From: Mixta sp. Marseille-Q2659 | GTDB taxonomy: Bacteria; Pseudomonadota; Gammaproteobacteria; Enterobacterales; Enterobacteriaceae | Length of the DNA: 52,884 bases | Direction: 5' to 3' | Assembly: GCF_940807255.1 (NCBI RefSeq) | Contig: NZ_CALNWY010000030.1 | Span: 1 to 52,884, forward strand | Shown here: one piece after another, positions 46,232 to 52,884 of the stretch | How positions within the stretch are numbered: position 1 is the stretch's first letter | Layout of the letters: every line of letters begins with the position of its first letter | Made by a program: the position numbers and the translations under genes | Notes under the pieces: model-generated | Told to the model about the DNA's origin: nothing | Seen by the model: the letters and a program-made list of their open reading frames with translations, nothing else | Database searches by the model: none

Positions 46232-46352
46232 ACTGCAGGCGAACAGTGGAGTAGCGCGCTGGCTAAATGCAATAAAAGTTGCCGTCCAGGTAAACAGGCC
46301 GCAGGCGCGACGCGTAAGCGGCGTTAAGGCGAAAAGCGCGCTTCCGCCCTCA

Positions 46353-47765
46353 TCAGCGTTTCTTCACCGCCTCGGCAATCCACGGCTCAAGCAGCTTCGC
46401 CACCGCCGCGAATACCGGCACGATGACCGAGTTGCCAAACTGACGATAGGCCTGGGTATCGGACACCGGAATACGAAATTTTTTCCCTTCCGGCGTTTCA
46501 AAGCCCATCAGACGCGCGCATTCACGCGGCGTCAGGCGGCGCGGACGGCGCAACTGGTTTTCCGGGTGATCGAAATCCGCCTCGCCCAGCGCGCGATCCC
46601 AGCCGCGATCGATCAGGATTTCCGAACCGTCTTTGTAGTAGCGCGCCGAAAGTGTCCGCACCACGCCCCGCGTGCTGGCGGGATCGAATAGCCCGTAACC
46701 GAAGCCGTTGCCCTTCGCCTGATGTTTGCGCGCATAGTTATAGAGATACTTCCACAGCGTCGGCGTCAGGATATATTTTTCATCCACCTGCGGCTCCAGC
46801 AATTCCGCCAGCGTGCGGCGCTGCTGCGGCCAGAAGCGGGATATATCACGCAGCGTAAAGCCCGGCTTAAGCCCCAGCTCGCGGCGAAAACCGACCAGCA
46901 CAATACGTTCGCGGTGCTGCGGCAGAAAATGCTGACCATCGATAATCTTTGGATCGGCGCCCGACGGTGCATCGGCATCAGCAACCTCATAGCCCAGCTC
47001 ATCCAGCGTCTGCATGATAATGCGGAAGGTATTGCCCTTATCGTGGCTTTTCAGGTTCTTCACATTTTCCAGCACGAAAATCGCCGGTTTTTTGGCGGCG
47101 ATAATGCGCGCGACGTCAAAAAACAGCGTGCCCTGCGCTTCACAGGCGAAACCGTGCGCACGTCCCAGCGCATTTTTCTTAGACACGCCTGCCAGCGAAA
47201 ATGGCTGACAGGGAAAACCCGCCAGCAGCACATCATGATCGGGGATCTGTGCGTTGATATGTTGCCAGGCGGTCTGCTCGTCTATATCGGCTCGCTGGCT
47301 GAGCGTGACGTCACGAATATCCTGATTGAAGCGATGCTGTTTTTCATCGCAATACCAGTTGGCTTTGTAGGTACGTACCGCGTGTTTATTCCACTCGCTG
47401 GTAAAAACGCACTGGCCGCCGATCGCTTCAAAACCGCTGCGAATGCCGCCGATACCGGCAAAAAGATCGATAAAGCGAAACGCATAGTTGGGATGATGCG
47501 CGGGCGGCGCAGGGAGCATCTGGCGCAGCAGCGCCGTTTCTGCGGCCGTTAGCGCGCGCTGGCTGCCCTTGCCCGTGAGCCAGCGGCTGAGCGATTCACG
47601 CGTCCATTCATGCTGGTTGAGCTGCCGCAAACAGGCCGCCACGGTTTTTCGATCGTAAACGGCCAGCACCTGCTCCAGCAGCTGGCTATCCTCCACCCGC
47701 TTCTGCTGTTCATCGGCCTGCGCCTGCTGAGCCAGCTGAAGCACCACTTCGTCAAATTCGCTCAT
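46353..47765 (-). CDS. dcm: DNA cytosine-5 methyltransferase Dcm
   Basis: Dcm methylates the inner cytosine of CCWGG using S-adenosylmethionine. The 470-residue product has the C5-methylase motifs: I ([20 protein letters not shown]), IV ([13 protein letters not shown] with the catalytic Cys), VI (FVLENVKNL), VIII ([12 protein letters not shown]) and IX/X ([27 protein letters not shown]). Similarity to E. coli Dcm is high after residue 70; the N-terminal part is different (Gln-rich, [20 protein letters not shown]). The ATG at 47765 has only a weak ribosome site. No restriction endonuclease gene lies beside it, so it is the solitary enterobacterial Dcm. Confidence 0.96.
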   Translation of the reverse strand: MSEFDEVVLQLAQQAQADEQQKRVEDSQLLEQVLAVYDRKTVAACLRQLNQHEWTRESLSRWLTGKGSQRALTAAETALLRQMLPAPPAHHPNYAFRFIDLFAGIGGIRSGFEAIGGQCVFTSEWNKHAVRTYKANWYCDEKQHRFNQDIRDVTLSQRADIDEQTAWQHINAQIPDHDVLLAGFPCQPFSLAGVSKKNALGRAHGFACEAQGTLFFDVARIIAAKKPAIFVLENVKNLKSHDKGNTFRIIMQTLDELGYEVADADAPSGADPKIIDGQHFLPQHRERIVLVGFRRELGLKPGFTLRDISRFWPQQRRTLAELLEPQVDEKYILTPTLWKYLYNYARKHQAKGNGFGYGLFDPASTRGVVRTLSARYYKDGSEILIDRGWDRALGEADFDHPENQLRRPRRLTPRECARLMGFETPEGKKFRIPVSDTQAYRQFGNSVIVPVFAAVAKLLEPWIAEAVKKR

Positions 47766-47916
47766 AACTATGCTGTTTTGGGAAAAGTGGCGCAAGTGTA
47801 TCACCTGTTTGACCCAGCGCTCTATGGATTAGCGCGCTGGATTTCTCCTCTGAGCGGGATGACAAGCCAGCGCGCGCCGCCTACACTGACCGTTTTTAAC
47901 TTTCAGGAGAGCGACC

Positions 47917-48573
47917 ATGAGCGAAACTGAACGTCCCAGGCTACAGCTGCCTGACGGCGCCGATAAGCTTCTGCTGCATTCCTGCTGCGCCCCCTGCTCC
48001 GGTGAAGTGATGGAAGCGCTGCACGCTTCCGGCATCGATTACACTATTTTCTTTTACAACCCGAATATTCATCCGCAAAAAGAGTATCTGCTGCGCAAAG
48101 AGGAGAATATCCGCTTTGCGGAGAAGCATAACGTTCCTTTTATTGATGCGGATTACGACACCGATAACTGGTTCGAACGCGCCAAAGGTATGGAATGGGA
48201 GCCGGAGCGCGGCGTGCGCTGTACCATGTGCTTCGATATGCGTTTTGAGCGCACCGCGCTCTATGCCTGGGAGCATGGCTTTCAGGTGATTTCCAGTTCG
48301 CTGGGCATTTCCCGCTGGAAAAATATGCAGCAAATCAATGACTGCGGCCAGCGCGCGGCGGCGCCTTATCCGGGAATGCGCTACTGGGACTACAACTGGC
48401 GAAAAAAAGGCGGTTCCGCACGTATGATCGAAATCAGCAAACGCGAACGCTTTTATCAGCAGGAATATTGCGGTTGCGTCTACTCCCTGCGCGACAGCAA
48501 TTTACACCGTAAATCCCAGGGCCGTCCGTTAATCAAGCTGGGCGTTTTATACTACGGTGACGAGGAGAGCTAA
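47917..48573 (+). CDS. queH: Epoxyqueuosine reductase QueH
   Basis: QueH reduces epoxyqueuosine in tRNA to queuosine, the last step of queuosine synthesis, and is not related to the cobalamin-dependent QueG. The 218-residue product has the cysteine motifs of the family: SCCAPCSG near residues 22-29, CTMC near 107-110 and [11 protein letters not shown] near 184-194, which bind an iron-sulfur cluster and a second metal. ESGIDYT-like [20 protein letters not shown] is also typical. GGAGAG lies upstream. It is divergent from dcm, with a 150-bp shared promoter region. Confidence 0.9.
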   Translation: MSETERPRLQLPDGADKLLLHSCCAPCSGEVMEALHASGIDYTIFFYNPNIHPQKEYLLRKEENIRFAEKHNVPFIDADYDTDNWFERAKGMEWEPERGVRCTMCFDMRFERTALYAWEHGFQVISSSLGISRWKNMQQINDCGQRAAAPYPGMRYWDYNWRKKGGSARMIEISKRERFYQQEYCGCVYSLRDSNLHRKSQGRPLIKLGVLYYGDEES

Positions 48574-48701
48574 CGCCGCCGACTTCTCCTGAGATTTGTC
48601 TTAATACCGCGAAAACTACCGAAACCGCATCAGGCGCGGCGACTGTCACAAAATTGACATCAGTCGCGCCAATAATCCTTTTTATTTTTACGGAAAGGAT
48701 T

Positions 48702-50285
48702 ATGTCGTTACTTTCAGTGCTTCCGCTGCGCCTGAGGCGCCCTCGCCTTCATCTGCCCGCCTTTTTATTTAGTCTGAGCGGCGCTTTCTGGTTATTTCTG
48801 GTTTTATTTTGCCTGCTGCAATGCGCCAGCGTATGGATGCTTACGCTTTCGGTCAGCCATACGTACGGCACGGTCGCCGCCTCGCAACAGCTGCATGAAC
48901 GTCAAGCGCGACTGGAAAACGCACGCGTTGCGCTGCTGACCGCCAGCGATAACAGCCATCGCGCCGGGATCTGGTTTATGCAGGATAAAGAAACCGGTTC
49001 GGTTGATAGCTGGCAGCCGCTGGCGGCCAGCGCCGCCGAGGCGCTGAAACAGGCGCAGACCGCCTTCTCCCGCTACGGCGCGCCTGCCGACGATCCGCTG
49101 GCGCAAAGTTTTACCCAGCTGGCGGAAGGCTTACAGGAGCAGCTAAAAAGCCTGCACGATAACCGCATCGACGGATTCTTTATGGTGCCGATGGAAGCTT
49201 TTCAGCAGCAGTTTAACGATGCCTGGCGCAGCGCGCGGATGCAGGCTGACCGGCAGGCGGACGCCACCAGTCAGGCGACGCTGCACTCCTTAACCGAAAG
49301 CCGCAATCTGCTGTTAGGCTTTTCTTTATTGCTGCTGTTGATGCTGATGGTCGCCGGACGGCTGCTGCTGCGCGGCGTATTACAGCCGCTGAAACAGGCG
49401 GCGGTTGAGCTAAAACATATCGCAACGGGCAATCTGACTCAGCCGCTCTCTCAGGTCGGTCGCCACTCTCAGGAAATGCAGCGACTGTGGCAGGCGATGC
49501 GGCAAATGCAGCAGGGCCTGCAGCATATTGTCAGCGAAATTAACGCCATTGCCGACGCGGTTATGCAGAGCGCCGAGGGCATTGTCCGGCACAGCGATAC
49601 ACTCAATTTGAGTAATCAGGAGCAGACCAGCGCCTTCATCCAGATTTCAGCCCGGCTGTCGCGCATGGCCGAGGAAGTGGAAAGCAGCAGCCGCTTTACC
49701 CAGCATGCAACGCGCCAGGTTCAGCAAACCGATGCGCTGACGCAGCGCTGCGGCGCCATGGTCAGCCAGGTGGATACGCATATGCGCGATATTGTGCTGG
49801 CGTCGGGCGAAATTGCGGGCATTGTCAGCCTGCTGGAAGGCTTATCGCTACAGACGCGTATGCTGGCGCTGAATGCAGCCATTGAATCGGCGCACGCTGG
49901 CGCTTACGGGCGCGGGTTTTCTATTGTGGCTAAAGAAATTGGGCTGCTGTCGAATCAAAGCAGTCACTCCACGCGCGAGATCGATCGTCGTATTCAGCAT
50001 ACGCATCAACATATTGCTACCGGTTCAGAACGCGTACAGGCGCTGGAGGCACTGTATGATGAAATCCGTAAAGAGGTTTCCGGCGTGGTGGTATTGCTGG
50101 CGGAGCTGGAACAGAACGCGACGGCGCAAAGCCAGCGGGTAAGTAAGCTGGCGGCGGAAATTTCACGGATGGCGCAGCAGGTAGGAGATAATGAAGCGCT
50201 GTCTCAGCAGAGCGCCAGCGCCTCACAAATTCTTATTCAACAGGCGCAGCGCCTTTCACACAGCGTGCGCCAGTTTAGCCTGTAG
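48702..50285 (+). CDS. Divergent methyl-accepting chemotaxis protein
   Basis: This 527-residue receptor has TM1 (about 22-48), a periplasmic helical ligand domain, TM2 (about 203-224), a HAMP domain, and a cytoplasmic signalling coiled coil. The hairpin tip reads LQTRMLALNAAIESAHAGAY and then GRGFSIVAKEIGLLSNQS, clearly related to but changed from the enteric consensus ([20 protein letters not shown]). There is no C-terminal NWETF peptide; it ends HSVRQFSL. So it may couple poorly to the standard CheA array or need another receptor for adaptation. ATG 48702 is chosen for GAAAGGAT upstream. No clear sigma-28 promoter was seen. Confidence 0.88.
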   Translation: MSLLSVLPLRLRRPRLHLPAFLFSLSGAFWLFLVLFCLLQCASVWMLTLSVSHTYGTVAASQQLHERQARLENARVALLTASDNSHRAGIWFMQDKETGSVDSWQPLAASAAEALKQAQTAFSRYGAPADDPLAQSFTQLAEGLQEQLKSLHDNRIDGFFMVPMEAFQQQFNDAWRSARMQADRQADATSQATLHSLTESRNLLLGFSLLLLLMLMVAGRLLLRGVLQPLKQAAVELKHIATGNLTQPLSQVGRHSQEMQRLWQAMRQMQQGLQHIVSEINAIADAVMQSAEGIVRHSDTLNLSNQEQTSAFIQISARLSRMAEEVESSSRFTQHATRQVQQTDALTQRCGAMVSQVDTHMRDIVLASGEIAGIVSLLEGLSLQTRMLALNAAIESAHAGAYGRGFSIVAKEIGLLSNQSSHSTREIDRRIQHTHQHIATGSERVQALEALYDEIRKEVSGVVVLLAELEQNATAQSQRVSKLAAEISRMAQQVGDNEALSQQSASASQILIQQAQRLSHSVRQFSL

Positions 50286-50286
50286 A

Positions 50287-50550
50287 TTATTTTTTCTTTT
50301 TACTTTTCTTCAGCAGCGAACGAATTTGCTTCAGTTCGCTGCTGGTCAGCTGCGGCGCTTCCTCTTCCTGGCTTTCTGTTTCCTGGGTATCCTGGCTGTC
50401 GATGGCGGGCTGCGACTGGGCAAACAGGCTGGCCTGCAGGCGCTGGCTTACTTCCTGGCTCAGCGAGAGCTGGTTTTCCAGCGCCAGCGTTTTTAAGGTT
50501 TCCTTTAAATTAGGATCAATTTTAATCGTTAAGCTAACCGTGTCAGTCAT
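50287..50550 (-). CDS. Ribbon-helix-helix protein
   Basis: The 87-residue product MTDTVSLTIKIDPNLKETLK, then TLALENQLSLSQEVSQRLQA, has an N-terminal strand-helix-helix (about 1-48) of the Arc/MetJ/CopG type, followed by an acidic, Gln/Ser-rich linker and a Lys-rich tail (LLKKSKKKK). GGAGGA precedes the ATG strongly. It is convergent with the chemoreceptor gene (one base between the stops). No toxin partner is next to it, so it is more likely a stand-alone DNA-binding regulator than an antitoxin. Confidence 0.8.
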   Translation of the reverse strand: MTDTVSLTIKIDPNLKETLKTLALENQLSLSQEVSQRLQASLFAQSQPAIDSQDTQETESQEEEAPQLTSSELKQIRSLLKKSKKKK

Positions 50551-50619
50551 ACCGTTCCTCCTGATTGTTTGGCTCAACGTAGCGGAAAGGAACGAGTTTT
50601 AACATACTGTCACAAAAAT

Positions 50620-51324
50620 TTAATATTCACCCAATGCAGGCGTGAAATCACGCAGTACTGATTCATCCAGCGAGACGAGATCGCCCTGCAGCTCGGCACA
50701 GAGCTTTGCCATATAGGTCACCAAAAAAGCGACGTTATGACGAGCCAGCCGTTTCCCTTCAGCGGTCTGCATGGTATCGGGCAGGCGCAGCAGTTTTTTC
50801 TGAAAATGATCCAGCGTCCAGCTGGTGTCATCAAGCTGCCGATCGCGGCCCAACGGATCTTCGCTGTCAAATAGTGCCCTGCCCAGCGCGCCGGAAGTAT
50901 AAAACACCCGCGCCAGCCCAATCGCACCGAGCGATTCCAGCCGATCCGCATCCTGTACGATGCGTGCTTCCAGCGTTTCCGGCTTAATGCCTGCGCTAAA
51001 GCTGTGCGCCTGAACCGCATGCGCGACGGCATCATGCAGTCCCAGTGGAAAATCAGGAAACTCCTCGCTTAAAATTCGCCGCGTTTCTACCGCTGCCTTG
51101 CTGGACGCAAGATGCCGCTGCGGATGGTTTTTTGGCAAGTTCACTACATCATGGAAATAGCAGGCGGTCATCACCACCAGCGGATCGGCCTCGGTGCCCT
51201 GCATAATGCGCTGCGCACTTTGCCAGACGCGTCGCAGATGCGCGATGTCATGCGCCTTATCATCTTGTGGCCAGGTGGCATGTAGCCAGTTTTCGAAACG
51301 GGATTGCCAGAGAGTCAGGGACAT
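50620..51324 (-). CDS. yedJ: YedJ-family HD-domain phosphohydrolase
   Basis: This 234-residue cytoplasmic metal-dependent phosphohydrolase of the HD superfamily carries the His/Asp ligands in DIAHLRRVW and TACYFHDVVNLPKNHPQR, then HAVQAHSFSAG and IVQDADRLESLGAIG. It closely resembles E. coli YedJ, which is also near dcm. The substrate is unknown. The ATG at 51324 has AAGGAG eight bases upstream; the open frame is longer by 39 codons but lacks a ribosome site there. Confidence 0.93.
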   Translation of the reverse strand: MSLTLWQSRFENWLHATWPQDDKAHDIAHLRRVWQSAQRIMQGTEADPLVVMTACYFHDVVNLPKNHPQRHLASSKAAVETRRILSEEFPDFPLGLHDAVAHAVQAHSFSAGIKPETLEARIVQDADRLESLGAIGLARVFYTSGALGRALFDSEDPLGRDRQLDDTSWTLDHFQKKLLRLPDTMQTAEGKRLARHNVAFLVTYMAKLCAELQGDLVSLDESVLRDFTPALGEY

Positions 51325-51955
51325 CGTCTTCTCCTTTTTATTATTAGCACGCTTAAATGGCAGGGCCGTGTGCGGGACAGGAGTCATCGCTCCTTCTGCG
51401 GATATACCGTCGTTATATGACAGCCGGATGATGTGCATCACCGCTGCAATTTATGAAAGCACTTTTTTAAAAGTGGGATCTCTATCAAGTTATAGCGCCT
51501 GCAAACAAAACTACAACACAAATGCAACAGGCAGTTTCTCTCTTTTCATCCAGATAAATCTCTAAATATCATAAATATTAATGAATGACCGATAAATCAG
51601 ACAACAAGCGTACTGCAAGTCCGACCAGCTTATGCCATATTGAAGCGGTTATGCCTTAAGTCAAACTTATTAACTAAAAACGCGTCTGAAGACTTTACGG
51701 GGTCTTAACACCCTGTAAAAATATACAATAAATCAATGAGACACGAATATCATTTTCCATAATCGGTAATGCTTTTTGATGAGAAATGGCACCACGGGCG
51801 TTTCAGGAAACAGACGCCCGTTTCATAAGATGTTCTCATCAATAATTGTGCAAATGATTGCCCCTTTTATCATGAGTAATGTTAGGATTTATCTTATTGC
51901 CTGTTTGATACAGTCATTACCGGGTACTTAAGAAAAGAAGAAGAACGAGGTAGAT
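51325..51955. other. AT-rich region between yedJ and the phage-type gene
   Basis: This 630-bp stretch has no convincing gene. It holds a nested hairpin, ACGGGCGT / ACGCCCGT (51794-51801 with 51814-51821) enclosing GTTTC-AGG-GAAAC-like sequence, a possible end of an upstream transcript, and a LexA-like box. Its AT content suggests foreign DNA attached to the next gene. Confidence 0.5.
51711..51730 (+). promoter_or_regulatory. LexA-like box, weak
   Basis: CTGT-AAAAATAT-ACAA with flanking TA on the right differs from the LexA core CTGT-N8-ACAG by one base. It is 226 bp upstream of the phage-type gene, so any control would need a promoter close to the box. Confidence 0.4.
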
Positions 51956-52618
51956 ATGAAAGAAAAGCCAATACTGTTCTCTGAACAACGTGTGCGCGCC
52001 CTGTTGGCTGGTCAGCAAACCCAAACCCGGCGAATTATGAAGTCTCAGCCCTTTGGCCCAGGACAGGATAATCATGAAGGTTGTTATGCCGTTGATGTAA
52101 CGAGTAATTATTTACACGGCAAAAAAATGATGAGCATGACCAGCCTGAATTACCAGTGCCCTTACGGGCAGCCAGGTGACCGGCTGTGGGTTCGCGAAAC
52201 CTGGCGCGGCCCGATCGTGCCGGCGGCCGAACTGGAAGCCTATGAACGTTCGCCGGGCAGCTTTCGCCAGGCAAAATATTGCCAATACCGCGCCGACAGC
52301 CGCGAGCTGGGTCAGCTGCATGATGAAGAGAGCGAAACCTTTGGCTGGCAGACCGGCATTCATATGCCGCGCTGGGCCAGCCGAATCGATCTGCTGATTA
52401 CCGGCGTACGGGCGGAACGTATCCAGGCGATCAGCGATGACGACGTGATGGCGGAAGGCGTGCAAACCGATTCACACTTTCTGAATCACTTCTTTACCAT
52501 GAACAGCGAGTCCATCGCGCCGAAAGAAGCCTATCGCAAGGCCTGGGAAAAACAGTATGGCGGCACCAGCTGGGAGGTAAATCCCTGGGTGTGGGTGATT
52601 GAATTTCGCCGTGTCTGA
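51956..52618 (+). CDS. Phage-type ASCH-like domain protein
   Basis: The 220-residue product begins MKEKPILFSEQRVRALLAGQ and TQTRRIMKSQPF, with the blocks GQPGDRLWVRETWRG, IHMPRWASRIDLLITGVRAE, RIQAISDDDVMAEGV and the end WEVNPWVWVIEFRRV. I know this arrangement from proteins of lambdoid and other enteric phages; the middle is ASCH/PUA-like, a fold that binds RNA or modified bases. AGGTAG precedes the ATG. No other phage gene is seen before the window ends, so it may be a stranded phage gene. The exact function is unknown. Confidence 0.8.
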   Translation: MKEKPILFSEQRVRALLAGQQTQTRRIMKSQPFGPGQDNHEGCYAVDVTSNYLHGKKMMSMTSLNYQCPYGQPGDRLWVRETWRGPIVPAAELEAYERSPGSFRQAKYCQYRADSRELGQLHDEESETFGWQTGIHMPRWASRIDLLITGVRAERIQAISDDDVMAEGVQTDSHFLNHFFTMNSESIAPKEAYRKAWEKQYGGTSWEVNPWVWVIEFRRV

Positions 52619-52726
52619 TCAATCAGGCTGTGACGGTGCGCCGCTTTAACGCGTTCAACGGTTGCGAGAATTTTCAGGCTGCGGCATGGTACGCCGTTAA
52701 TAAAGTTTCGCTGAATGAGTATTGCG

Positions 52727-52884
52727 ATGATCAAATGGCCCTGGAAAGAAAAGGTTTCTTCTGCTCCGCTTCCCTGGGAACAGGCGCTGGCAGTGCCGAT
52801 CTTTGCTTCACTGCAACCCGACGAAGAGCAGGCGCTGGTGCAGCAGGCACAACGCTTTTTACACCAGAAACGGCTGGTGCCGCT
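52727..52884 (+). CDS. mtfA: Mlc titration factor A, N-terminal part (3' end outside window)
   Basis: MtfA is a zinc metallopeptidase that binds and inactivates the repressor Mlc, relieving ptsG. The first 52 codons, MIKWPWKEKVSSAPLPWEQA and then QQAQRFLHQKRLVP, match the E. coli MtfA (YeeI) N-terminus (MIKWPWK ... ERFLQQKRLVPL). The catalytic HExxH region is beyond the window. ATG 52727 agrees with E. coli; an in-frame ATG at 52715 is possible. The partial state is due to the window edge. Confidence 0.9.
   Translation, partial: MIKWPWKEKVSSAPLPWEQALAVPIFASLQPDEEQALVQQAQRFLHQKRLVP

Noticed and set aside
46722-47552. 276-codon plus-strand frame inside dcm
   Set aside because: It is antisense to conserved Dcm motifs, so it reflects codon bias, not a gene.
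51588-51595. ACCGATAA, a good sigma-28 minus-10 match
   Set aside because: No minus-35 at 11 bases and no motility gene within 350 bp; likely chance in AT-rich DNA.

Overview
The window reads as a chromosomal segment of an Enterobacterales bacterium. The best fit is the Erwiniaceae (Pantoea, Mixta or Erwinia type). Most proteins are close to Escherichia coli counterparts and gene order partly follows the E. coli fli / rcsA / dcm region. However, the flagellin gene lies beside glycosyltransferases, and a treY-glgX block flanks the region. No rRNA or tRNA gene and no insertion sequence was seen.

Layout. (1) 1-3.7 kb: the 3' part of treY followed by a glgX/treX-type debranching enzyme (trehalose from glycogen). 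(2) 3.7-8.3 kb: two glycosyltransferase genes, one very large, downstream of fliC and probably a flagellin glycosylation cassette. (3) 8.4-11.8 kb: fliC, divergent from fliDST, with a sigma-28 promoter. (4) 11.8-16.1 kb: small stress and envelope genes: yedD, iraP, a dinI-like gene with a LexA box, a cspA-type gene with a cold-shock leader, an mliC-type lysozyme inhibitor, and several tiny genes. (5) 16.1-21.9 kb: an AT-rich stretch, then a shortened threonine/serine catabolic operon (tdcB, tdcC, tdcD) without tdcA or tdcE, then a degraded coding remnant. (6) 21.9-33.2 kb: fliE divergent from fliFGHIJK, then fliLMNOPQR (basal body, switch and export apparatus). (7) 33.2-37.4 kb: rcsA with an RcsAB box, a chemoreceptor gene inserted before dsrB, a yqaE/pmp3 gene, yodD, and the small RNA DsrA on the minus strand beyond yodD. 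(8) 37.7-47.8 kb: mpgP plus a GT81-type synthase (compatible solute), dgcQ broken by an amber codon, a repressor/holin-like prophage remnant, yodC, yedI, yedA, vsr and dcm. (9) 47.9-52.9 kb: queH, a second divergent chemoreceptor, a ribbon-helix-helix protein, yedJ, a phage-type ASCH-like protein and the start of mtfA.

How the parts work together. Regions 2, 3 and 6 build, decorate and export the flagellum, and the two chemoreceptors feed its control. RcsA, DsrA, IraP and DgcQ link motility to capsule, RpoS and cyclic-di-GMP control. Several stress genes carry sigma-S-like minus-10 elements with a shared sequence.

The observations most worth a second look are: the relocated DsrA; two orphan promoter/terminator units that look like small RNAs; the S24 repressor with operator copies in front of itself and of a holin-like gene; the single amber codon in dgcQ; yedA reading through the whole of vsr in antisense; and the fliC-linked tri-domain glycosyltransferase. 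All family assignments come from reading the translated sequence; no database search was run.
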